A DNA stretch of 64,000 nucleotides from Galerina marginata (Eukaryota > Basidiomycota > Agaricomycetes > Agaricales > Galerinaceae): the NCBI GenBank assembly GCA_023014335.1, contig JAECYW010000023.1, positions 186,001-250,000 of the forward strand. Reading direction: 5' to 3'. How positions within the stretch are numbered: the stretch's first letter is position 1; each line of letters starts with the position of its first letter. Shown piece after piece: positions 25,001 through 36,800 of this stretch. The translations under genes were made by a program, and so were the position numbers. Under the pieces are notes generated by a model. That model saw only the letters and a program-made list of their open reading frames with translations. It was not told where the DNA came from and did no database searches.

Positions 25001-26985
25001 CAGTTTGTAATGAAGCATCGGGCAAAACAAGCCGGTACTGTGGCGCTCCATGGGAGAACACGCACCTTTCTGGGACGAGTTTTTCTGCATTTGGGTTTAG
25101 AATTTTGGTTGCTCCAAGTGGAATGGAGCACTTGGAAACGCGAAATCGAGGGGTCGAGTGACATCATTTCTTCGCTGCATTTGACTTTTGAAATTTGCAG
25201 AGAGAAGCACTTTCGTAGCGGCGACCAAATGAATTGGGGTTATAATTTATCGATTCGTAGTCTTTTGTAGTACTCTGTACCCCAAACTTTACTTTCCCCA
25301 AGCTCACTGTTCGCTGTCCGTGTTCGCCAAGGATCTGTTCCGGTAAGTTATAATGTATTGTCCCGGCGACTAATACCACCTTGGTCACTGGCACGACATC
25401 CGCATACTCGCTCGTCCGCCTTCATGGGACGCACTTACGTATGGGTAGGCGCTTGTCGACCGTGTTTTAGTTTTATTATATACCCGGAACCGAGCTGGAT
25501 ATAGCTACTTGCGGTACCGCGTACGCCAAAGCTTCCTTTGAATTTTATCGGGTGTCTGGTTTAGGCATCCTTCCTGGTGGCTACAGATCCGTGAGCGATA
25601 TTACTCAATAAGCGCCTAAATGAGGTTATGCGGCACAGGATCCCTAAAACCATTTGTAAACGGATTCTCGTTCTTTTTTTCCTTTCCTTTACACAATTTC
25701 GCTCTTCTCACTTCGCTCTTCTCACTCACTCTTTCCTTTTTTCTTTTTCCGCGTTCCGTCAGATTGCATGATCGCGAATGCCATGATATTTCCACGTTTC
25801 AAATGTCACCGTCAACGAGAATAGCGTCATCATCCGCGAATATTGCATGTTTACTCTAAGAAATTGCGCATTTTCTTGACCTTTTAAAATTTCCTTCAGG
25901 GTCCAGGATTCCTTTCCTTTCCGAGACTCGGCTTGCGGATTGCGGATTGCGGGGGGAGAGGCAGAGGCAGATGTCCGGGTTTCATCCCCGTGCATTGGTC
26001 CTGACGCTGGCGTCGAGGCTTTGTAACAACAAACATAACCCGTAAAATTTCAAGGAGGATAGAATGCGCCACAGGCCCACTGTCGTCCACAGCCTACAGG
26101 TAAGTAGTAATTCAACAACAGCGACGACAGTGATAAATGTGACGGCTCGCGGCTCGGTGTCGGTTGTTCGAGTTTGGTCTTTGGACCTGCTGTTCATTAC
26201 AGTAGCGGTTACCCAGACGTCGGTGTCCCTAGCTGAGTATAGCGGAGCCTGGAGCCTCGAACTTGGAACCTGGTAGTCGTGGTCGTCGTCGTTCTCCGAT
26301 GTCGAGGAGGTAAGGTTACTATGTAGTTACCCAGTAGCTGGCGCAATTTGATTTAATTGTGGTTGCCGCCTTATGTAGTACTGACCTTCGGTATGATAGT
26401 AATACAGCGCTAGCTCAGAGATAATTCGCAGAGCTGCGGTCCTGTACCGAGAATTTTTTTTTTACTGGTCATTGAGGAATTGGTTCGGAAAAGATATTCA
26501 GGTACAGAGTGCGAGGATTCGCAATTTCGCAGCTCGGTATCGTACCCCGTAAGAATTAGAATTAGCGGATAACGACGGCCTCGAACGGAGACGCGTTTTT
26601 TTCACGGATGATCGATGACCGGTTGGTTAGGACGACTTACGAGACGAAAGCTTACATGTCGACGACGGATATTACGAGTAATTTACTCTGGTATTTCAGA
26701 CTGCGGTGGTTCGGGGCGGTCGAGACGACGCTTGGGTTGAGCGAGAGTGGGAGGCGACGGGGCCGTCGGCGTGGCTGACAGTGCAGTAGAGTACATATTA
26801 GACAGTCCTAACCTATGTAAACGTAGAGAAGTTGACGGGAAGTGAAAGGCGAAAGTTCAAGGGTCTGCGAAAGGAAAGGTGAATTTCAATTTTAGAAAAA
26901 CACGGGCTTCCAACCAGCTTGAGTTAAGTTTGATATCAATTTGGTCTTTGTGCTCATTCCGGAAGGTGGACGTTTCTGTGCTGGG

Positions 26986-27012
26986 TGCTTGCTTGCTTGC
27001 TTGCTTGCTTGT
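26986..27012. repeat. (GCTT)n microsatellite
   Basis: Six or so uninterrupted tetranucleotide units. Confidence 0.9.
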
Positions 27013-29463
27013 TTGGTCGACTATCACAAGTGGTTGGATGCGCAGTTGGCGCGATACTCACTATTACTAACCAGAGATGTTAGGATGTCAGCGATAAGTC
27101 TCAGCCGCTGCGTGTTTTAAATTTAAATTTATTGCAGCTCAGATCAATCTGTCATTTGGGGGTGTCAGCTCATCACCGTGATTTAGAGAGTTTTGGTATT
27201 GATGCGGGCTGGCGTCGTGGTCGTGGTCTTGAAGTCGCTGTAGCCTGTCGCTCTGAGGGGTGGTCGCGAACGACTGGTGTCAGGGAATGAGACGGAGGAA
27301 AGGAAAGGAAGCTTAAGCTTAATAATAAGGAGGACTTGGGTACAGGGAGGTTCGGAGACGGAGAAGCTTTGTTTTATTTTATTTCGAGAGGCTGAGGGAG
27401 ATGGGGGACAACGCGGCACTTAGGCTGTGGGTAGTCTCGTAGTCGTAATCGTAACGTTGTTTTTTATAGCTCTCTCCTGATGCTTGCTAGCGCTGCTGGC
27501 CATTGTCAGATAAGCTTCAGCCTTTGACGAGCTCAGATCTTTGTCACCTACTATACTGGACTTGTTTACAGTACTGTTTACATCCCAATTATACTCGAGT
27601 GGAATGGCTACTCTACTCTATACTTAGATAGCGCGGCTCCGGTAAAGCGTCGGGTAGACGAGTACCCGCTCCCGAAAGATTTTCTCATCTCCCACTGAAG
27701 TTGACTGAAGCTCCCAGTTGGCTCCCAGGTAATTATCCGAATCCCGAAAAAGGAGCGATGAGAGAGTGCAGGAGATCTGGAAACGCCATTTGGTATCCCC
27801 GACTGTCAGTGTCATGATCAGTGCTACGTCTTGTCGTGGTTGTGGTCGTCGCGTCAGACTCATAGCCTCTCGCTCAGTGAAGCTGCCCGAGATTTTACGG
27901 TAGGAAAGGAATGCGCTGTGTACTCCATTGATCATGACACGCTCGGCGTTGGAACTTGCGAGGGGTTGAGGGTGAGCTAAACTTAAATTGGCAACCCCGT
28001 ACAGCCTGGTTGGCTCCCTCGATCGCCGACGCTTTTTTTTGTACTGGATGAATGTAAGCTTATAAATATAGCACTAGCCCGAGCTCCAGTGTCGAGAATG
28101 CGGAGCTGCGTTCACGAAATTCTGAATCCGAGTCCTGAGGCTGGGCGTCGGTACTCGATCGCGAGACTAGATTTATTACTTACTTACTTGGACGGGATGT
28201 AATACGTACTCTTTTGAATTGCCTTTCGAAGAGGAATTTAAATCCCGGAGGCGGTTGATTGGAAATTGGGATCCACGTACACGGTTTCGAACTTCTCGGA
28301 AGCGATTGGGGAAGCGACGCAGTCGCGTTCGAAAAGGATGACGAACGGAGCAAGGGAATCAGAATTGAATGTTTTTGTTTACAGGCTCTTTACGACCTAT
28401 TAGGTCCTGGTTATTACTATTAGGATTAGATGTGTATTTGATACTGATACTGCCTGTGAATAGCAGCAATATAACATAACGTAAACATAAGATGGGAGGT
28501 GACAGGGAAGCTGGAGAAGTTCGAGGGCGCAGGGCAGGATAGACAGACGCAGGAAGTGAGCGGAAAGGGGGGACAGCGGCGCTCCCGGTCGCTGCTAGGG
28601 GGGTGACAGGACGGGGACGGCGGGGAAAGGTCAAGGAAAGGGACAGGGAAAGGGAGCAGACATGGGGAGGGATAAAAGGATAGATAGAAGAGCAGAAAGA
28701 AAGAACACGGCGGGCGGTCGCTGATGGGGCTCTGAAGTGTGGCAAGGGAAGCCTTTATTTCTGTGAACGAGCGAAGCGAAGGGAGGAGGGGAGGCGGCCA
28801 AACGGGGGAACGCGGGCCACTGTGTTGATGCCTGTATTCCCAGTTCTGTTCGTGCCTGACAGCTGATATCAGTTTATCCCCATATAAATAGCGTATAGAT
28901 AACGAGGGGCGGATCTCGATCTGCTAAGCCATTAATTTTTTGGTAAGAAAATAAATAATAACGAACCAAAGAAGAGCGGTGGAAGAGATTGTGTTTTAAG
29001 GCGGGGTTTGCGCCCAGCCCCCCTCCCTCCCTTCTCTAACCACGACCGAACGCTTGCTCGTCTGAAGCAGCCTTGGGCTTCCCCTCCCCCCTCCCTTCCC
29101 CTGTCCGTCGCGACTCACCTTATGCGAGCGGTCCTTTGATAAGAGCCCCCTTCTCTCCCCTCTCTCTCCTATAACCCCGCCTTTACCCTGCCGACCCCAA
29201 GGATAACGCCTGGAGTGAGTATCACCCACCCGCTTTTTTTTTACATTTCGTTTTTCGGTTTCGGTTGCCTACCGGCTTATCGTTTGGGTTATGCGCTGGC
29301 TGTTGTGCGCTGGCTGGGGGTCGGGACGGTACTGCTGGCTACACCCGCTCCGCACCGGCAAAACCAAACTGCCCTCTCCCTCCTTCCCTTCCTTCGCTGA
29401 CGATGACCAATACCAATACCAATTGCTGACCCGTCCCTCCCTCCCTCATAGACCTCGCGACCC

Positions 29464-29570
29464 TTGCCGGCCTCTAACTACCCGCCCACACCCACCACCA
29501 CCACCACCCCCGCCGCCACCACCACCACCACTAACCGCCACCCCCCCACCCCACCCCACATAAAGCTTCT
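29464..29570. repeat. C-rich (CCA)n low-complexity tract upstream of bHLH gene
   Basis: Tandem ccaccaccaccacc runs in the presumed promoter or 5' UTR about 500 bases upstream of the bHLH start; the reading frames across it are low complexity and not taken as genes. Confidence 0.7.
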
Positions 29571-30076
29571 ATCAAAGGACCCCGAGTCCAACGACCTCCG
29601 GATCCGCCACCCCCCCACACCGAAGACCGTTCCACGCTTGAGCCCTGCTCGCGGAAAACACTTCGTTTCTTCTATCCGCCCCCCTGCCACCAAGCCACAA
29701 GTCACACTACAGCAGCAAATACTTGCAGCGCTCGTCGATCTTGCCCTTCTTCCTCTACGACCAACACCAACACCACTACTTGAGGCCTCCGCTGAGCAAT
29801 CGCGTACCTCCCAAAAGCACCCACTACCGCTTACTCTGCTTTACTTACCTTTCAACGACCTCTCCACGATCTCAAACCAACCACCCACGTCCCACCGACA
29901 CCTGCCTCAATCTTAGCCTCAATCTCATCGTATCACCAACCACCAATCACCACTCGTTCAATTATACCACTTCCGGCTCGTCTACTCTCAGACCAGCTAC
30001 CCTTCTGTTTTCTGATCTTTGATCTTATCTAACTAAACCGAATCTCGACCTTCGACTCTTTTTACTACTCAATACA

Positions 30077-32329
30077 ATGGCCATGACACTACCGCTCTCC
30101 CCCAGCTCGGAGCACCCCCCGTCGCCCACCACGGGTTCTGGCGCGGGGTCCGCTGCTGGCTCTGGGTCTGGCTCTACGACCGCTGCTAACAGCAACAACA
30201 ACACTAATATCAACAACAACAACAACACGCAAACGACTCAGCCTCAACCGCGAGCGCAAACGCCACCCCCACTCTCTCCTCCTCCACTGGCGCTTCTTCC
30301 GCTTCTTCCAGCGTCACTCCTACCTCGAGCACAGGAGGAGGAGCTGCCACAGCAGCTGCTGCCGGTTCGGGCGGGGCAGCGGCGGCGGCGGCTGCTATGA
30401 AGCGTAAACCCAGCAGGCGGGCTAACACCGCCGAACGCCGTGCGACGCATAATGCTGTTGAGAGACAGCGCAGGGAGACGCTTAATGGGCGGTTTTTGGT
30501 ACGTTCCCCCCCTCTTTTGTTTCCTCATACCCCCCAACTAACTCCTCCACCAAAAACAGGACCTCGCCGCCCTCCTCCCCAACCTCTCCCAAATCCGACG
30601 CCCCTCCAAATCCTCAATAGTCAACTCCTCAATCGCGCATATCCACGCCTCGCGCCGCCACCGCCTCCTCGCCTCAACGCAACTGCGCTCCCTCAAGCTC
30701 GAATCCGACGCGCTCCGAAGGGAGCTGAACGAGTGGCGGGATAGAGCGGGGATCCCGAGGGTGGAGGAGCCGGTGAGGGGGGAGGCGTTTGGGATGGTGC
30801 TTGGGGGGGAGCTGGAGATGGGGGGTGTGGAGGGGGTTGGGGAGGAGGGGGAGGAGGGGGAAGATGGGGAGGATTTTGATGGAGATTATGGAGGCCAACC
30901 CCCGCAGAGCGCGGGTGGGTATATGGATGTGGAGGAGGAGATTGTGGCGATGGGCTATCCGATGCATCAGATGCATTCGCATGCTGCTATGCAGGCGCAA
31001 GCACACGCTGTCCAGCAGCAGCAGCAACAACAACAACAAATGGCGGCTGCTGCCGCTGCTGCGTCGTACGGCCACCACGCCCACCCGCATCACCTCGAAG
31101 ACTTGGACGATCCCCGCGTAGCCGCTATCCTGCTCAAGTCGGGCGTGAACGTGAACGTGAACGGCAATGGAGGGTCTGGGAACCCGTTCGCGCATAACCT
31201 CCCGCCACCGCCTGGCTCGGCGCATGGGGGTGGGAGGGAGTATTATGCTGGAGGACAGTATCGTCAGGTTCGTACCTTGCCGTGCTTCAAAGACAAAGCT
31301 AACCTCGATCGTGAACAGGGATCAGCCCCATTCGCACAAGGCCAAAGCCAAACCCAAGGCCCATTCAACGCGCAAGGCCACCTGTTCACGCCACCCGCAA
31401 CCGCACATGGTCTCCCCTCCTCCTCTGCCTCTTCTTCGGCTGCTTCCGTTTCTGCCTCTGCGTCTGGCCCCATCTCCGCGCGCCCGTCCACAGCGTCGAC
31501 CCACTCCGGACAAGGCTCAGGCTCGAACGCAGGCTCGCCCTCCCCCGTAGGCGGGTTATCTCCTTCTCCTCATCTCAGCTTGAACACGCATGCCCACACA
31601 TACCCGCACGCTCATGCGCACACACAGCATCTGGCTACGATCTCTCCACACGGCTCGCCCGTGTCTAGCTCCAGCCTCGAAGACCACGAGCACGAGATGG
31701 GGCTTCTGCCACTCGCGCCCCCTAATACGGCGGTTAGCCCGGTGGGGCTGAGCGGTGCGGCGGGGTTTGAGGCGTTTGCGCCTTCTTCTTCTTCTTCTGT
31801 TTCTAGTGCGGGGTCTGCGAGGCCTTCTACTGGGAACGGGGGTAAGCAAGGAGGGGGGAGGCAGAGGAGCGGGAGCGTGTTGAGCACGCTTAGCGGTGGA
31901 AGCGGGGGGGCGAGTCCGGCTTATGAGCTGCACCAGGGCCACGGACACGGTGGGCATGGTGGGCATCATGGACATCATCCCTACGACGTGCCGAGGAGGG
32001 GAAGCAGTATGATGGATGGGTATATGGTTGGTGTTAACATGGGGATGAACGGTGGTATGAACGGGATGGGCGGGATGAACGGGATGGGGATGAACATGGG
32101 CGGCGGGATGGGCGGGATGGGTATGGGCATGCACCATGGCGGGCATGGACATCAGAACCACGGCGGACACGGACATCAAGGACACCCGGGCCACCATCAA
32201 GCACACGGACACGGGCATGGGCATGGGCAGGGCATGTCGATGCCGATGCAGCAGATGCCGCAGATGGGCGTCGGCGTAGGCGTCGGTGTGGGAGGCGGGA
32301 ATGGGAATGGGATGATGATGATGATGTGA
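30077..32329 (+). CDS. bHLH transcription factor
   Basis: A basic region ATHNAVERQRRETLNGRF is followed across a 5' splice site near 30499 by DLAALLPNLSQIRRPSKSS and a second helix with SSIAHIHASRRHRL. His, Glu and Arg stand at the three base-contact positions (H-x3-E-x3-R), the group B pattern that binds E-boxes. The helix continues into a leucine-rich stretch (STQLRSLKLESDALRRELNEW) that may dimerise. The rest is low complexity: acidic patch, poly-Gln with poly-Ala, Ser/Pro-rich part, and a tail rich in Met, Gly and His ending in five Met. A 51-nt segment at 31268-31318 has intron ends but is also open. The ATG at 30077 (ATGGCCATG) has good context but its frame does not reach the bHLH frame without an intron, perhaps about 30136-30242; otherwise the start is the ATG at 30397. 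Nuclear regulator; targets unknown. Confidence 0.8.
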
Positions 32330-33890
32330 TCCTCTCTCTTTTGGGGGGGGGGTCATGGAGTCGTTTCTTTCTTTTCTTTTCTCTGTTTCTTTCTCTCGTC
32401 TGCCTTCGAACGAGTTATCTCCCTGTCTGTGTTCGTTTTCATTCCGCCTTGCCTTGCCTATCCTATGGACTTTACCCCGCTCGATGCCTGTTTTATCAAG
32501 TTAACGCGTTAACGCCCCCTATGCCCCCTTTCTCTGTTCTCTTCTGCCCAATCTGCTCAATCTGTTCTATCATCTGTTTATCTATCCCCCACCGCCCCCA
32601 CACTGCCGCCGCCGCCCCGTCGTCGCCGTCGTCGTCGTCGACACACGTCAAGCATTCGACACGCCCAGCGCCGCGTCGCCTACAAGATACCCACTCCACT
32701 CCACCCACTCCACACCTACACCTACCTACACCTACGCCTATGCCAATGCCAATGCTAATGCTGCAACGGTCCACCCACAGCCTACCCGCATGATCCCGCA
32801 CACTCGCCTACCTCGTACTCGTACTACCTATGCGATACAGGTCGTTGTTTGCCACATATAGTTTTGTTTTGTTTGTTGAGAATCTTATCGATTTTTTTTG
32901 GATCCCTTGTTGTTGTCGCTGTTGTTGTTCCTCGCTCGCTCGCCCGTCCTCCTTCGCGCATACGCCGCACCAAGAACCGACCACGCGTCGTCGTTCCGCC
33001 CGCCGCCACTGCTGCTGGATTTGACCCTGCGCCGCGCCATTGCCGACTCCGACTTCGTCGTCGTCGTCGTCGTTACCGGCGGTATTACTCGCCCGCCGTG
33101 CTGCGCCACGCAATCGCCGCTTTTACTTCACCCGCACTCGCACCCGTACCTCACTCGCCCGCCGTCCCACCACCACCGGCCTTTTTTCTTTTTGTGTTTA
33201 ATATGATTCGGATTCTTTCTGATCCTTATCGACGCTCCTTCCTTTTCCTTCCCTTTCATTTCATTTCTTTAACTGTCTTTCCTCTTGTACATATAATTTG
33301 TGCTTTTACTGATGCACCGCACCACACCCACCACGCTCTTTGCTTATTCTTTTGTCTATCTTTCTTCCTCACTTCTCATTGTTAGTTTCATCGTGGATCG
33401 CTCTTCTTTCGCATAATTACGTGAATTACTGGTTATTGACTCGTATACCTTTTCCCTTTCCCTTTCCCCTTTCTTCCACAAAACGCCGCTTCTCTTCTCT
33501 TCCTTTGTTTTTCTTGGGACGGCTTAATTCCTATTCCTATTCCTTTCTTGCGGGTGCCGCGTTGGGTGTTTGTCCAATGTCCAATCTCTTATTCTTCTTG
33601 CGTTTCTTGCGTCGGGCGAGGTGGCACGACGACCTCCCTACCCCTACCCTATCCTACCTTCATTATCTTGTCATGGACTGCGGCGAGCAGGCAGAGCAGA
33701 GTCGAGCAGAGTCGAATCGAAGAAGAGAAGCGAAAGAGAAGAGAAGAAAGAGAAGAGAGGAGAAGAAATAGTCGTACTACTAGTACAAGCCGTCGTATTA
33801 TTATCACTAGTCCGAGTCGATCTAGAGCATGGGATGAGGAGAGGGGGGGAGAAGGAGATGTACACTTTTTGTATGTATGAGAAAAATTAA
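32330..33890. other. pyrimidine-rich region downstream of bHLH gene
   Basis: Strongly C/T-rich with cgtcgtcgt runs (32624-32641, 33053-33073) and a purine block at 33715-33770. Several long frames exist on both strands but all are low-complexity (Ser, Pro, Arg, Leu). Probably a long 3' UTR plus simple sequence; no second gene supported. Confidence 0.5.
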
Positions 33891-36800
33891 CTAATAGAGG
33901 GATTTCTTTTTCTGCTTCTACTCCGGGTCTGCTCTGAGTGCTCTCCTTCTGTTCTGAATCTGTTTTTGATAATTATAAGTCACTGAAGGACTGTGATTCT
34001 TCATGATCAACTTGGGGCGATCCTTGATCATTCAGGTGCGTCGTGAAGTGCTTTTTTTAAATATGTACTTGACACGTTACATACGTGGGTTTGACTGATT
34101 TGTGATTGTTGGGCCCCTCTTTCCTTTTGGCTGGCAACTTCGAAGTTCGGAGAAGTTGCTGGAGTCTGGAGATAAGATGTTTTTTTTCGGACGCCGCGAT
34201 AAGGACCTTTTTTTAACTACTGCCAGTAGCTCCGCGGCCTATCTGGATTCTGGCTCAATAATTTATCCAGAGGACCAGAGGACCAGAGCTGGAGCGAGCT
34301 GGAGGACCAGGGCATGACAATGGTGCTCACGCCTTCGCTTGGATTTAGGTTTGATGGATTGGAGTGCGCGTGAATTCAAGACCAATTGCAAGTGATCATG
34401 AAGACTCCAGACTCGGAGCACGTCGTCATCTGTAAATTTACATCACTGGCTACGACTCCACTGGAGAGGGTACAAGTTTTCGAAGATGACGGTATAATGA
34501 GTACAGTTATTTCTGATAAGTACTCTACATACCGGCTTTTTTTTCACAGGATTGGATTATAGATATGCAGGATAGAATAGATGTCTATTGAACCTTGGCC
34601 TCAAATTCCAATATTAATAAAGGGGACGCAGCTGTACTCAAGTACTCAAGGCTTAACTTCTCAGCTTACTGTAACGGAAACCTAGCTTGACTCGAGAGTA
34701 TAGATCCTGCTTGGCACATTGGCGACGCCAGTGGAGATCTAAATCTTTACTTGGACACGGTTGGGTTCCGCCACCCATTTATCGGGAGCTAGTAAGCAAA
34801 TAATACTAGTGTATTTGACGGGAGTCCATAGGCACGCTTTCCGAATAGTGTTTTCGTAGTAATATTCAGCGATATTCGATGCCTGGTGTATTTGATTTTA
34901 TTTTATTTTGCGAGTCCAGTGCCCAAGCGATGATGACCTTGGCGATCGCGAGCTCTCCTTGACTTCGTAATGTTAAGTGGACCCGAATATCGAGGCTTTA
35001 GAAGTATTGTGTATGTAAGAACGATCGACTGAATTGATTGAGAGCGGCAGGATCATGAAGGGATCGCTGGCTGGCCTTGGCTGCTTATTTTTCGAAAGAT
35101 TACGTTCGGATGCCTAGAAGGGGTGGACGCCGAACGGCGTTTTCATGCACAGGCAAGGAGAGCAGATTTTTTACCGTAGTGGATCAATACCAGCTAGGGT
35201 AAGTTTCCGACAGCGAATACTTGGATGCTGATTGCGTATTGCATTTTTTTCAAACGGACTCTTTGCAACGGCCCACTACCAGCCGTCTACTATGATCCCT
35301 GCGATAACCCGAGTATTAGACCATGCTTGTGTAGTACGATTCAGGCAAATTTCAAGATATGTTGTCCGCGGTTTTCAATCTGTTCGTCAGTAATCTCTAT
35401 GGCTCAGAGGATCGACGGCGAACCTTAATTTCGTCGGTGGGTGAACCGATTTTTACCTTGCGGGTCTGCGACCACGCTTCCAGTCTGTGGAAACTGAAAA
35501 GGAAAACTATGGCGTACCCAAGGCCAGAATAAATGAACCCAGAGCACCGCAGCGATAGCAATACGGGGATACTTCTATGACAAACCGGTGGGATATCGCT
35601 GGGCTTGGTTATTCGGTTACCGCTAAACTGCAATAGCCTAAAAGGCAGACTGAACCACAGTATCCACATAGAGCATGGGATGATAAACAACCTGCCTCAT
35701 TAAATTAAATACGTATGCCTTTTTGCCTTCGAGGCAGTGCGGCCAAGAGCCTGACGGAAGCTGAACCGAATGTAAATGCAAGAAGCACAACGTTCAATTA
35801 TCAGACGATCCCATAGAAAGGTAGTGCCGTTGCATTCGTACACGCAATCGCGCGTGCCTGCGTCGCATGCGCCAGCACGAGATGCCGCAGTGCCAGAGTG
35901 GGCAGATGCATGTGAGCCTGTGGGCCGTGGGTCGCGCAGGGGATTAAATATATACAAGACGAGGTCGTAGGAAGTGGTCGCATGAGCATGTGTTCTTCTG
36001 ATAACATGGGCTTATGGCTTTGTTTTTGCTTTGGACGTGAAAGGAAAGGAAGGTCGAGGAACCCGAGATTAAAGGTAAACATCAGGATCAGGCTTAGTCT
36101 AAGTCTTGTCTCACAATGCTAATGTGGTCTTAGTGCGCGTTGAGACTGTAACTTGGGTAACGAGGTTGAATGACCGTGATTTTAATGAAGACAGACAGCG
36201 GAGGTAGACGATGATCCGTGTAATAGTTTTGTTGTGTGTAATAGTTTTGTTGTGCGGCTAGTGTGATGATCTCAAGTTCCAGCACGTCGTCCACAGTTTC
36301 GCCCTTGCCTCGAGTGAGAGGGACTAATATACACTAGGCCCAGTTTCCGACGTCCTTGTCCTGATGGCGACTGGAAAGCACCGCAGTGGATGACCGCTCG
36401 ACGTCGCAAGACCGGCAGCTGGGAAGAGACCCCCGCGAGACAAGGAGAATATATCAACACCTAGAGACAGGTCACCCGAAAAAAACTAGGCCGGGAAGCC
36501 CTTCTCACTAGATGAAGCGCTAGCCTCGATAAAGTTGACTTGGTGAAAGTGATACATAGAGTGCGAAGGATTACGAGTGTACGCCGTTGGCACACCCGGA
36601 GAGATGACGTTGCCAAGTCAAGTTCAGATTACCTCTTTCGGTCAGAGGAGTAATTGGATAATTCCCCAAGGTGAAAGGATGGGGATAGGATAAGTATGAA
36701 TGGAGACTTTCGGGCTTTGGCGGCGATCATGATTTGTTTACCAAAGTCCGGAGAAATACCAGCTACATATAAGCAAACAGCGACCTTCGATATACATTAT

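Larger units (their letters stand above)
19063..30076. other. 11-kb interval without a convincing gene
   Basis: Only short, unmatched open frames are present; the longest (21451-21777 + and 21459-21815 -) lie on opposite strands of the same bases, a sign of chance. Bases 20461-20526 resemble 10062-10132, and 21458-21476 (atcaactaatctcgacagg) resembles 14907-14925, so worn repeats are present. A tgcttgcttg tetranucleotide run lies at 26986-27012. Polypurine and polypyrimidine tracts become common after 28500, approaching the bHLH gene. It may hold decayed transposons and the promoter of the bHLH gene; I see no RNA gene. Confidence 0.5.

Noticed and set aside
28359..30022. Several long frames rich in Pro, Ser, Thr
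   Set aside because: Low-complexity products of C-rich tracts upstream of the bHLH gene.
31556..32356. A 266-codon frame on the minus strand
   Set aside because: Antisense of the repetitive bHLH tail; its His/Pro content mirrors the sense repeats.
32496..33890. Overlapping frames up to 178 codons after the bHLH gene
   Set aside because: Composition follows simple repeats (cgt, ctt, aga); frames exist on both strands.
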